From: Glutinoglossum americanum
Lineage: Eukaryota > Ascomycota > Geoglossomycetes > Geoglossales > Geoglossaceae
Length of the DNA stretch: 47,901 nucleotides
Direction of reading: 5' to 3'
Assembly: GCA_020080175.1 (NCBI GenBank)
Contig: JAGHQL010000193.1
Location: 1-47,901, forward strand
Part shown: piece after piece, positions 1-10,949 of the stretch
Numbering within the stretch: the first letter of the stretch is position 1
How the letters are laid out: each line of letters opens with the position of its first letter
Position numbers and translations under genes: made by a program
The notes under the pieces: generated by a model
Told to the model about the DNA's origin: nothing
Database searches by the model: none
Seen by the model: the letters and a program-made list of their open reading frames with translations, nothing else

Positions 1-830
1 TCTGAGGTCATAACCCCTGAGCGGAATGCTCCGAGGGCATGCCTCGCAACACTATTTGGCCCTGGAAATCTACAGCCACTCCCGATGATGGCGGCAGGTT
101 CACCAACCCATGTGTTTGGAACTATCAATTTCTGCTCCGCCAAGAGAGTTGCGACCCAACCCAGCCCTCGAGCTTTAATAGTGGTTGTCAGAGGCAGTTG
201 GAGTTGTCAAGCCATGCGCCCACCATACAGTTTAATTATGTTGCTAGTGCAATTTCACTAGCGCAATGCTGCCGGTCGTCCGTACCGGAGCCGCTGGCTA
301 ATTGAAGTTGGCATTTCGAATGGCTTGTATGTTCGTACTATTGTCAGGATCATGGTCGAGAGCTTCTCGGCCACTTGTACGTGAAACAGCGAAGTATGAG
401 GACTTCGCTATCAAGCAATAAGTGAGCGCATAGCCGACCGCCAATACGAGGGTACGACCCCCATACTACCAATTAAGGGGTCAAATCCGGCACAGCTAAA
501 CGAACCCCTCAACACCAACGTCATAGATCCGAGCGCAATGACGAGGCCAAGACCTCCATCGGAACGGGTACCGAAAACAACGCATACCAGATCCTAATTC
601 TATTGAGTTACATTGTGCTACATCAAACGCTGATTCCCAATCAGACTTGTGATGATACAAGAAGCCCGGATAAAGCTTTGATAAAGGCTGGCTAAAAAAC
701 GACGTGAGAAAGCCCACCGCGCCGCATTAAATTGAATTAAATGCAGGTCTCATAACACCGAAGTAGCAGTATACCACGCCCATCTCGTTAAGCCCATTGC
801 TCGCCCCCTCGTTGCACAACCCAGCAACTG
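1..830. other. Intergenic, no gene recognised
   Basis: The open frames here are short and overlap on both strands without recognisable motifs. The longest (39-305 plus strand, 496-717 minus strand) have ordinary random-looking composition. I see nothing supportable apart from the 3' flank of the hydrolase gene that ends at 831. Confidence 0.5.
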
Positions 831-1661
831 TTAGACAGATTCGTCATAGGCACAGAGGATGGCGTTCGCCAGCTTATCGATGTCTGTCTGTGATGACATG
901 ATGTGGTGGCCCCCTTCAAATTCGACCACCTTCGAGGTGCGAGGGTCGTAGCATTGCCCGACGAGCATTCGGCTCTCTGGCAGCCATGGATCCCCGAGAC
1001 CCTGTGCGTGGATCGATGGAATGAGCACGCGACGCCTATAGTCACCAAGGCTTCCCGTAGAGGTTGAGGAGGTGGAGCTTTGCGGGGAGTCGGAATCGGA
1101 GCCAGCGTCGGAGCTGAAGCCGGAGTCTGAGTCGGAGTATACCTCCGATTGGGTAATTCGAAGCGAGCCTAGCCTCGAGGATAAGTCGCTCCACCGGTCT
1201 TCAGGGAAACACGACCATATCCTTGGATGGTAGGTCCCGCAAAGTAAAATGGCGAATTTCAATTGTGGTATCTTGGTCCGTTCCTTTAATTGATGTTGCA
1301 GCAAAACCGCAGTGGTGAGCAGGGCGCCTTGGGAGAACCCCATAATACCCACAAACGGCTCACCATCTTCCCTCGCCAGCTCTTCGCTCAAGAGCTTGCG
1401 GACGACCCGCATTTCGGCATCCTGTTCCTCAGTGGCTTCCAGGCCGCCCCAAGCCCGCCGCCCAGGCATCCAGCGGTAGTACGGTCCCGTACCCCGGAGT
1501 ACGCCTGGGCCAGCCGTTGTCTCGAACGGGCCATTCACGAAGACGAATCGAAAGTGGTAACGAAGAGCACGGCGAATTCGCCGGGACTGTACAGAAAAGA
1601 TTGCAGCAGAGGAGCCACTTCCGTGAAGGCAGAGGATCCTCGGGAGGTGTTTGTCAGCCAT
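831..1661 (-). CDS. FSH-family serine hydrolase (alpha/beta hydrolase)
   Basis: Single-exon gene of 276 residues. It resembles the fungal FSH1 / citrinin CtnB-like serine hydrolases, small alpha/beta-hydrolase esterases often of unknown substrate. Seen: an N-terminal strand with the oxyanion-type motif LCLHGSGSS (about 10-18), the nucleophile elbow GFSQG with Ser110, a likely acid Asp224 in GLGDPW, and the catalytic His in GGHH (252-253). The spacing is that of the family. A serine/aspartate-rich low-complexity insert (about 171-204, repeated SDSDS and SSTSSTSTG runs) lies between the core and the acid/His part and is longer than usual. The start ATG at 1661 directly precedes the first strand and fits family length. 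No biosynthetic gene cluster is visible beside it, so a secondary-metabolite role is not supported. It could act on short esters or thioesters; the substrate is unknown. Confidence 0.85.
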   Translation of the reverse strand: MADKHLPRILCLHGSGSSAAIFSVQSRRIRRALRYHFRFVFVNGPFETTAGPGVLRGTGPYYRWMPGRRAWGGLEATEEQDAEMRVVRKLLSEELAREDGEPFVGIMGFSQGALLTTAVLLQHQLKERTKIPQLKFAILLCGTYHPRIWSCFPEDRWSDLSSRLGSLRITQSEVYSDSDSGFSSDAGSDSDSPQSSTSSTSTGSLGDYRRRVLIPSIHAQGLGDPWLPESRMLVGQCYDPRTSKVVEFEGGHHIMSSQTDIDKLANAILCAYDESV

Positions 1662-4600
1662 CTCCGGAGAGTTATTGTATGAGAAGCTCTGGGTTTCTTT
1701 AAAGATTTCCCTTGGTCGTCAGGGGGATTGCTCTGTCCAGTATCAAGCTTGCTCTAGAACTGAGAGAGGCTGCGTGTGAGATCGAAGAAAAGTGATGCCA
1801 TGAACGGCGGTTTTATACCTGCTGAGCTAGCCACTCTGCGCGGATGACGGTGCTGTTTCGCCGCTTTCACGACGGACTGTACGCGTACCGATGGGTTAGC
1901 TATTTGACAGGCGGTGGTTTCACTCGACATGGTCTAACTTTAGCACAAAAACTTTAAGCTCAGAGGCTCCAATACATGTATTGCTTAATTCGGATATCTT
2001 GACTTGACTACCTTGGGCAATTGACAGCAGTTGCTGCTTTGACGAATCAATTTTACTTTCGGCCTCTGCCCAACTAGGACGACTGGAGCTTTCTGGCTTG
2101 CCTCAAGTAAATTCGGTATAACAACCAAGCATACCGACATTTCAGTGTCAGCTGGGGTGTAAAACCGGCAATTTGATTAGCGTAGGAGGCGGCGAAGAAG
2201 CAACGAATCCCCCGCGAATAATTCTAGAAGAATCCTATACATATTAGTCGCTGGTATCCTGATTTTTGCTTCCCGCGCAACTGGGCAAAGGGAGAAGTGA
2301 GATATTTAAAATATCGTAACATAAACCGAGGAGTAAGCCGCTTTGCAAAAAGGATTTTCTACCCTAAAAATCGTCAATGTGTAGGAACTTGAGAGCGTCG
2401 CCGGGAGCTTACTATGCTGTAAAAGAGTGTTGTGCTGTGGCGAAAAGCCGGCCTCACACGATACGCGTTACTGAACATCTATAAATAGCTTACGGATATG
2501 TGACGTAGTGTATGTAGGCTGAGCACAAGTTCTATTCGCGCTCAGGGCATATCGCTCTTCCGGACCAAGCTTTCTCGGCGGAACAGCTACAAAACGGAAC
2601 AACCCTGGTTTCTACCAGGACCCACCAGCACCTTCCAAGTGTCTTAAAAAAGCCTTGGATTATAGCTATCTCCACATTTCCTTCCCCTAAGAATGGGGTA
2701 AGGGATGGTTACTAAAAAGCCCCAACACGCCATCCCCTGCCGCATTTACAGTGACATACGACAAGTTTGTCCACACCTCACTGATCGGGGGGCGATTCGT
2801 TTCACTCGCGCCTTTCGCAACAAAAGTAAACATCAAAATGTACCTTTGGTGTGCCAGGCCATAACTACAACTAAATGTTATATTCTTAAAAGCCATGTCT
2901 TCGTTGCCGCTGAGAGCTTGCGCTGCGGTTTCATAGTGTAGTTTAGGAGGCGGGACAAACTTTCCGCATCCCGCCGTACCTATTACCGCTGTGGTGGGTA
3001 ACCCCTGGCGAACGATTTTTCGGAGAAGCCCGCTTTCCCCACCCCAACAGTTTAGGGAGCGTTGCGGGGGATGCGGAGAATGCAGAGAACGCGGGGAATG
3101 CGCACATACGGAGGTATCGGGTATAAGTTTTGTTAGATGTTTGGGAACTACCGAGTGTCTTCAACACCGCCAACAGCAACCGCTCGGCAGAGTTCTCTGA
3201 AAATCCCCAGATATACTGTATGAACGATTTCTGACCTATCACCACTTTTCTAACGGTTTCCAATATATTTTGGTAAGTTGTGATGTTCCCGACCTTCGCG
3301 TACAGATCGAGGCTAACAGAACTTATGCCCTATGCTTCCTGAATCCTGCACAGGAGAATTAGTGTGGAATGCGATCGATTCTTGGGCGGATCTGAGCCGC
3401 TTTCGCGGTCCTAGGGAGGGCATCTTACCAAGGAGTAGGATCTTAATCGCCACATGCTTGCGCGAGGAAGACGAGATATAGCATCCTCGGCCTTGGAACT
3501 TCTAGAAAGTTGTGCCGCCTATCCGTGGCCACCCTAGGGGCTTAACATATGGGAATGGATGATGACCAGGACGGTTTTAATATGCCCTCACGAACAAGAT
3601 AAGTTCTCGGCTGACTCATACAACCCGAGTAGCATGTTGAAGGCCTCTATCTGCACCGTGTGAGGAAATTGACGCGAATTAATTATCTATTCCTCTATTC
3701 AACCACGGTATCGAAATCGCGCGACACACCTAATTCGTTCTAGAATTAATCAGATTTCTCCCTATGTTATTTCTGACAGCAGTAGATTGCTATCCGGCGC
3801 AGCCAAATAGAGTGATTGGACTCCTAGGTTAATTTTTCCCGTCCGGAATCATATGCTCGGCTACCTTGGTGGGCAATTGGCAATACAGGGAGGAATCTTG
3901 GCATTCAACCCGCTCTCCCACTCTGTAACGCCCCACGCTTCCTACTGATATGGCTCCCTTGCTACCCCCTCCTTCGCCAGAAAACCAACATCACTTCATC
4001 CTGCTCTTGGATCCCAACTACTATTATATTTACTCCCTGTTAGCGCGCCCCCGGAACCCTCTCGGATCTCAGTAGAAAGAGGATTTAATATCTTGTCTTA
4101 CCATATAGTGTTCTCTCTTCCGTAGATTTATCTTGCACTTCCTAGACATTCTTGGGGATCTACCAGTAGAGCCGGTTCTAAACGTCAGAAATTCTTTGAG
4201 GCATTTTTCCGTTCACCCAACGGTGGCTCCATGTGCGCCTGCTAGCGAAAGGCGACATTAATCTATAGCCTTCTCTTTTTCGGTGTCACGACTCCTACGG
4301 ACCCTGCCGCACTGGCGGCGCTGTGAGCAGCTACACCGGACGAAAGCAAGGGCCCCGCGGTCCTCGGTGCGTGCTGGACAGTTACAGGGGTCGCATTGGC
4401 ACTGGTCCCAACCAGAATATATGTGAGGATATGGATAATGAAAAGTTTTGGGCTAGACGACTACTCTATTGTGGTCTCCATGGTATGAACCTCCAACAGA
4501 TTCACCTATCCATTGTCTACATAGTCTATATAATTCTAGCCACCATTTCCACGTATCGAGCATAACTTCCAACAGTACCGTATAATACTGTATCCCACGA

Positions 4601-6879
4601 AGTGTGCTGAACTTTAGTATCCTTGCGGGTTCGCGGGGCATTCCGTGGGGTATCCTAATCCTTACCCTCTTCCTTCTCGTGTGATGCTCAATTGGCATTA
4701 TCTCTGCTCTTTAAGTCACTGAGATATAGCTTCAAGGATAGCCAGCTCGGTCCAATAAGACCAGATATAAATGGCACGCCTTTCCGCCCTTTCAAGCGCT
4801 CATTAAGCAGTCAGATTACATCCGATTTTATTGGTTAACCTATATACATGCCACAGCCCCTCAACAGATAGATGCCCTCCAAACTAAATATGGTCAAAGA
4901 TGTGGCGTAGCACAACAGTTAGCTCGCACCCACCCCGCGAAAATTCAGTTGGGCCGCTCCGTAAGCGGATGCAGACTTAAGATCCTTCGGGAAAAAATAT
5001 CCCGTCCCATTCATAAATTAAAAAAAGCAAAAGGAACTTGCTGATTAACACTCTCCACTGCTTGATGTGGCTATACTTGCACCACCGAATTAATATGGCA
5101 GGGGGTATGTGCTTTGCAGAACCCGCGCTCGTGTATGCGACCATAACGGTCGGTAGCTTGGAATGTGTTTGGTTGGACACGCGAATCCGATCACCCGGCC
5201 GACCACTCAGTCTTGCTGTCAAAGATCATTTGCGCCACCCCGGTTTTCAGACCCTGGGGCGTCCGCCTGCAAGCACCCCGCTCTCACAGTGAAGATTATG
5301 ATTTTCAGCTGCACGGAATAAGAGTGAGGAAAACTAGGTAGTAGGCGATTACAAACTTAGGGTTAGCGGTGAGCTTGATGACTGAGGTATTGTTGTTGTA
5401 ATGGCGGTGCGCGTACGCTACTCAGCAGCATGCATGCTCCTGCGAAAGTGATTTCCGTGCTGCGTAGGGGGTCTTTGATCGCCGTTTACTGTGCCTACTT
5501 TGTAGAAGGCCGTTTCCATGTGCCTCGTTTTCATCAATCAGGCTTCTCTACATGTCCGCCGAGTGTTCATAACAACAGTTATGTATTCAAAAGATAAAGT
5601 GTTGTTATGGAGTAGACGCTACTTAGTTTTACATCCAATCAGTGATCCGCCCTCAGTTTGATCCATAACAATTAACATCGGGAATAGTAGGGGCGGCTAG
5701 TTAACTATTGGCCAGCATTATCTTGGGTGCATGGGGTGCATGAGAGGGCGAGGAAACCCGATTTCGCAGATTCGGTTCTGAGGGTTCGGGGTTAAGCGAA
5801 AGTATTAAGTGCTTTTGTCCATGAGGCTGGCTGGTGCATACGGGCTATACATACGGGCTATATGGATTCCGTGACCCTATGGCATTCTATGGCATGTAGC
5901 CCTATCGCTTGGTTTCAAACAGCAAGGGGAGCTAATCGAAGCGCGGATCGGGAGCGCGGCCAACTGAGCTTCAGGTCGTGCATGAGCCTCGACTTTGCAT
6001 ACTACAGTTGTATCTGGGAGGTGCTTTACTAGTTGGATATCCTCCATCCTATAATCGCATAAGTTAATAGTAAACTAATCGGTTAACCTGGCAGCCCTGG
6101 GGTCTTGTGAGTGCTAGCAGTGGGCCGCATCATCACCTTCGGTGGGCGGTGAATGTAAGGACTGGCTATCGAGGGGTTCCATTACATAGTAGTCTCCCCC
6201 TTCACTTAGGTGATAGCCCTAGATCGCTTTGATACCTCGATAGTAGAGTCGCTGCGTAATCCTATCAATTGACACAAGCCTGCTAGAGTATATTTCTAGG
6301 AGTCGTAGAAGAGGGGTGGCGTTAGCTGCGTCAGCTACGTTTTATAGGGTAACGCAAGAGGCGAAGACGAAGGGATAGCTAATAGATGCGAAAAAGGCAA
6401 CACACGCAGACCGAGGCCGATATAGAAAGACTATCTTGTCAAGTTGTAGGTGTACCGAGGAGAGGGTGGTTGTTGAATAGTCAAGTGGGAGGGAGGGCGG
6501 AAAAGGTTCACTAAAAGCGGCCTCTACCGAGCGTTGCCCTCTGTAGAGGTCACTACCGGGCCCACTGTTCTAGGCGTCGCCCAGGCTTTCCCTAACTGGA
6601 GATTAGTTAAGCTGGCCTCCTGGGTAAGCAATCGCTTAAGTAGAGCCAAGCAGCCCTCATTGTATCACGAGGCGGGGCTGCTTTAAGGGTTTAGAGATTC
6701 GACGTTCAGGAATGAGTCGACCTCTGTAAGAAACAAAAACAGAATTTGAAACAAAACAAGTAGAATGTTAACGGATACCTCATACATTTATGTCGCTGGT
6801 GAACAAATGGGAAAGTGGTGCCTAACAGTTAAGGTGGGATCGGGAGATCAGTGGTTGCGCTGCCTAAAGAAGGTTAGTC
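1662..6879. other. 5.2-kb gene-poor region
   Basis: No frame longer than about 100 codons and no family motif on either strand. The only structure I can support is one copy of a diverged dispersed repeat near 5379-5577, plus trivial short duplications such as two copies of CATACGGGCTATA at about 5838-5862. The stretch is probably old decayed sequence. Confidence 0.5.
5379..5577 (+). repeat. Diverged dispersed repeat, copy 1
   Basis: About 200 bp that aligns along its whole length, with small gaps, to 29009-29226 in the same orientation. Shared blocks include TAATGGCG, AGCAGCATGCA, TGCGTAGGGG, TAGAAGGC, ATCAATCA and ACATGTCC. Identity by eye is about 70 percent. Many differences are transitions (for example CATGCATGCTC against CATGCACGCTC), as expected of aged or RIP-mutated repeats. 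I do not recognise the family. Confidence 0.6.
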
Positions 6880-7399
6880 ATGCCGGATGCTGACTCATCT
6901 CAAGCGTTGTTCATCGACCCCGCTTCAGCTTCAGCCTCGCTAAGCCCATCGACGACCTGCACCACGTATCTCCAGTACCAGCTATGGGATCTAAACCAGA
7001 ATGCCAAAACAATATGACCAACGGGGATTGTGGAGTTCTGCAGACAAGTAAGCCGAGTCTAACGTCCTCTCCCTTATCCAACTCGAGCGTTGCTTACATT
7101 TTAGCAGATGAGCGGCCCACTATGTGTACAGCCTCGTGTCCCTGGCTTCCGCTGTTACGGAGTTCGCGACAGCAACTCATGGACTTGGAGAGGCGTTTTA
7201 GTGAGCTGGGCTCGGACTTGGCGAGGTGCCGTGAGGCTCTTCCGGAGCCCGGCGGGGAACTCTTGGGACAAGGCCATCATGACCACGGGCAGGCTGAGGA
7301 CCCTCCACCGGGAGAGCACGGTCTCGGAATTACTGGCGTGGATCGTAGCCCATGTAGGCCTATCATAGCTGGTACAGCAGCGTATCTAACTTATCACTA
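6880..7399 (+). pseudogene. Decayed upstream part of the C2H2 gene
   Basis: Just upstream of the zinc-finger ORF the translation is protein-like but broken. From an ATG at 6880 the frame reads MPDADSSQALFIDPAS and on to QYQLWDLNQNAKTI, then meets TGA at 7015-7017, followed in frame by PTGIVEFCRQ. A second frame from about 7052 reads SNVLSLIQLERCLHFSR, TGA at 7109-7111, then AAHYVYSLVSLASAVTE. A third frame carries WDKAIMTTGRLRTLHRE and TVSELLAWIVAHVGLS, then TAG at 7366-7368 and LVQQRI. These pieces look like one helical N-terminal domain. At two stops a tryptophan (TGG) would fit; at the first a CGA would. At least two frame changes are also present. Some could be introns, but no single splicing scheme I tried restores one frame. 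I infer that this was the N-terminal half of the downstream gene. Confidence 0.5.
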
Positions 7400-8355
7400 A
7401 TGAGTATGTCAGTGACTCCTCGCCCAACGCCCCGACAACCAGCAGCCGCTGAACGATTTGACCCGCCCGCCCTTCCCGAGATTAGGCCTTCTCAAGCGAC
7501 TACCGAGCGGCCACGAAGAATCGACGGGGCCGTTACGGGTGCACCGCTCTCCCGGCTTCGTAACCGCAGCTTATCCCCCTCAACAGGCCCAACTCCTCCG
7601 ATCACCAACCCCAACGGACCAAGCCAGGCATCACCCAAGCCCCTTGTCTGCCCGCTCCCCAACTGCAAATACGTTGGTAAATCGACAGATAGTCTAACTC
7701 GCCATAAGAGAGAAGCCCACACGCGACCTCACTCTTGCAAAACATGCGGGAAATCCTTCGGGAGGATTGAGTTCCTGCGGAGACACGCGTTGACGCATCA
7801 GAAATCGAAGAGGCGTGGCCAGGGAGATGGTGGGCAAGGTAGGCTTTGCTCTGCACAGCTGATCTCTGCTTAGTTACACGCGTTTTAATATATTTTCTCG
7901 CGCTAGATTGGTCCATCGTGTCTCTCCCTGCTACTAGTGGAGAAAACGCCAACAAACGCCGCCGCACGGATGTTGTGCCTTTACTCAGCGCAGAGACAAA
8001 GTTACCTGTACACCCCCCAACCTCCAGTGCCGTGAGCAGCACTAGTGCGCAGGGAATCATCTACCCACAACAGCCCCCCAAACCCATGGAGAATCCCGCT
8101 AGCGGCGTGGTCTCATCAGCAGAACTAGTTGGCAGCTCGCCCCCAGCGGCCGCGCCCACCGCAGCAGCCCGCGACACCACCAGCCTGCCTCATAAACCTA
8201 ATGCCTTCCCCTCTCCCCCAACCGCACGAGTCCAAATCCCAACCGATACTGAAGAATCCAATACCGCCGGTATATCCGCTGAAGATTCGAGCGTCTCCAG
8301 CGTTTCTGGCGCGGAACATCGGAGTAGATTGGCGCTGGATTTTATTAACAATTGA
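7400..8355 (+). CDS. C2H2 zinc-finger protein, two exons
   Basis: Exons 7400-7838 and 7907-8355, with a 68-nt GT-AG intron (7839-7906) joining in phase, give 295 residues. Two adjacent C2H2 fingers lie at residues 84-107 (C-x4-C-x12-H-x4-H, beginning CPLPNCKY) and 113-133 (CKTCGKSF...RRHALTH), which implies DNA binding in the nucleus. The fingers are flanked by proline/serine-rich disordered sequence: about 1-80, and the whole C-terminal half, where a basic NKRRRT motif could be a nuclear signal. The AG at 7410-7411, preceded by CTAAT, could be a splice acceptor, so 7400 may lie inside a longer original gene whose 5' part (6880-7399) is disrupted. The ORF may therefore be a truncated survivor. 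Target genes are unknown. Confidence 0.65.
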
Positions 8356-9929
8356 GTAAGTGATAGGCAGGAGCGGCACTAGTTGGTCATTGATTCCAGG
8401 GGGTCTATAGTTTATCTAGTTAAATGTGGGAGGCGAGCGCCGTTGAGAAGGATGCGGGAGGGAATATATGAGGACTATTCAGGTACGGAGGTGGATAAGG
8501 GATTTACGTATAGGCTCTTGTTAAGTTGTCGACAATTATTTAATCACGATACGAGATACGAGGAAAATAACTAATTGGGGGAGAGGGTGCGGTTGAGTAT
8601 TAACTAGTTTGGCTAACGATAATGAGGATTTAAAGGAGCCCCTTGGGATCACAACTATTTAGCTTTAGCTTATAAAACGATGGAATAGGGACGGTTTTGC
8701 TTTGTCGCACGCGAAATGAAGGTCTTCCTGAGGCATCTTTAGTAGCTTGTAGGCGCGGTGACGTTAAGTAAAGCGGTGACTGGTCACTGGAGTTCCACCG
8801 GATTTCTGTGTGTGGGATGGATATCGCTGGTTGAGAGGAATTACGTCACGGTTATCACGTCAGCTTTGGCTTGGGGAGTCTGTCATATTGGGTGTGTCGC
8901 AGACAGGTTGACTGTAGAGAATCCTTTGGCTAGTCGAGCAGGATTTACCGGCTTAGGTAGTTATACCTGTCCAATAGTAGAGGAATCACGCCTCCCCCGT
9001 ACTTCTGTGGGACCTACCCCTCAGAGTTCCTTCACGTATGCAAATACGTTGAATCGTTCATTTGGGGTGCATGGACGCTAGGTAGTTACAGTTGGGTGGA
9101 ATTTTAATTTGGCGTGCTGATCTTTGTTGGTCATGTCGATCCGCAGTAATGTGAGACATCTTCCGCACTCATGGGCTATAAGGCGAATTCGACCCACACG
9201 CGGCTTACATGGGATCACTGCGACTTATCTTAAAGAGAATCAATTAGTAATATTGCTAAAGGTATAGGAGAGGAGAAGTTTCCAACCCCGATAAGCCAAG
9301 CTATGGCGGAGGGTTTGCTGTTAGAGATTAGCTTTTCGGCTCGGTATTAACTTGTGTTTGGCATCAACATGGCCGATTGGAGTACCGCTTTGTAGGGTCG
9401 GTATCTGCCCTAGTTTTGGGGACTAGCCGAGGGGAGAAGGCTCACCTTCCCTGCTTGCGATCATTAAGTGGGCGCAAGATTTGTTGAAAGCATGCTCCAT
9501 AGAACGATCGCATCAGATAGCAGCTTTTGTTATCTTTTCAGCAGCTGAAGTGGGTTTCTGCCAATCAAATGTGCCGCAAAAACAGGCTGACAGATTGCTA
9601 GCCAACTCTCAAAAGCAGGGAAGTGGCGAGACCGAGTAAATAGCGCGGGCTCTCTCACATGACTATTAAAAGGCAACCATCAGTTTAAATGGGATCAACT
9701 TCAAACACACGGTAGGAGTTAAAAGGTTTATGCTTCTCTAGATATAACCTCGCCCGACACTGTACGGAATTTGAATGCCGGCTCGGCTGCGATGCCTCCA
9801 GGACATTTAGGCAACGGCATTCACCGTTGATTGCTACGGCAACGCTATCCAGACAGACGGCTAAAATAGATACTTAGTTTTCCACCACAGCCAAGTCCTC
9901 GTGTGGAAATATGCAATATGCCCTATCGC
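8356..9929. other. Intergenic, no gene recognised
   Basis: About 1.6 kb downstream of the zinc-finger gene. Short frames such as 8758-9081 (plus) lack motifs and begin at a non-ATG codon. Nothing supportable is seen. Confidence 0.45.
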
Positions 9930-10949
9930 AGGCAGCAGCAGGGTAGAGCACGAACCAGTAGTGGAGCTACTCCTAGAAGGGGAGCCGGCATCAATGCCCC
10001 AGCCGCTAGAGATAATGGGGGAGCAGCAACACGAGAATTTAGGCGCAAATTAGCCTGGAGTTTCTTCTAGAAAAGGGCGCGGACATTAATGTACCAGCTT
10101 CTGCGTCAGGAGGGAGGACAGGGCTGCAAGCGGCAGTGGAGGCTAGACACCAATTGTGGACTTCCTTATAGATAAAGGAGCATACATTAATGCACCAGTT
10201 GCTGGGACAAAAGAAAGGACATCGCTACAAGCAGCGGGGGAAGCTAGCGCAAACCGGGTGTAAAGCCTCTTCTGGGGAGAGACACTCGCGCTAGTGCCGC
10301 CAATGAGTAAACTATCGAAGGTTGTGCGGTTCAGCGGGAAGGTGTAATGGTCATGTATATATGAGGCAAAGCGATAGGATGTATTAATACTATAGATAAA
10401 ATGCTTTGAAATATGTCAGCTCTTGAGGGCTTATTTATGCGCCTCGAGCATTCTACCGACTACCTAGCACATGGTAACACACGAGAACGCCCTAGCTTTT
10501 AGGCTTCTAGGAAGAATAGCACTAAGAGTAGTGGTAGAGGGCGCGTACTAATCGATCATAAAGCTGATTCCTAGCTACCATGCCAAAGCGGCCCCAATAA
10601 GATTAGTCTTTACTCTGGTATGGGTGTATAACATTTGTTTATCAAAGCTGCTCTTAGCCTATTGACAAAGCATTGCCGATATATAGGTTGTTTCGTGGAG
10701 GGCCCTTCGCCACGAAGCGGCCTTAGTTATTCGGTCCTCTAGCTGCTATCAATGTGCTACTATCTTTCCAGCCTAATACCGGATTGCGAGCCTTTGATGG
10801 GCTCACCCCAATCCACCTTTCGATCAAGGGAAAAATAGTGAAATCTTCGACCAGATGCTTTCTGCAATGCCAGGTGCCGACATTGCGGGTGCTATAGAAA
10901 GTCCGCTTCTCTTCAAACTACGAGGAGAAAATTCTGTAGGAAGAGAGTG
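9930..10949 (+). pseudogene. Broken ankyrin-repeat gene
   Basis: Ankyrin-type helices appear in several frames on the plus strand. Near 9945-9975 the reading is EHEPVVELLLE. Near 10060-10140 it is FLLEKGADINVPASASGG then RTGLQAAVEA. In a shifted frame near 10160-10255 it is DFLIDKGAYINAPVAGTKE then RTSLQAAGEA. A further block near 10770-10815 reads NTGLRAFDGLTPIHLSIKGK, continuing one base out of frame as NSEIFDQMLSAMPGADI to about 10949. The consensus 'LLEKGADINAP...GRTALQAA' is characteristic. At least three frame changes and several stops separate the blocks, so no intact product is possible. Between about 10260 and 10745 I see no clear repeat. In filamentous fungi such arrays are commonly the C-terminal part of STAND/NLR-like proteins; no partner domain is visible here. 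Confidence 0.65.

Noticed and set aside
8758-9081. 107-codon ORF downstream of the zinc-finger gene
   Set aside because: Begins at GTG, composition looks random, and no conserved motif is present.
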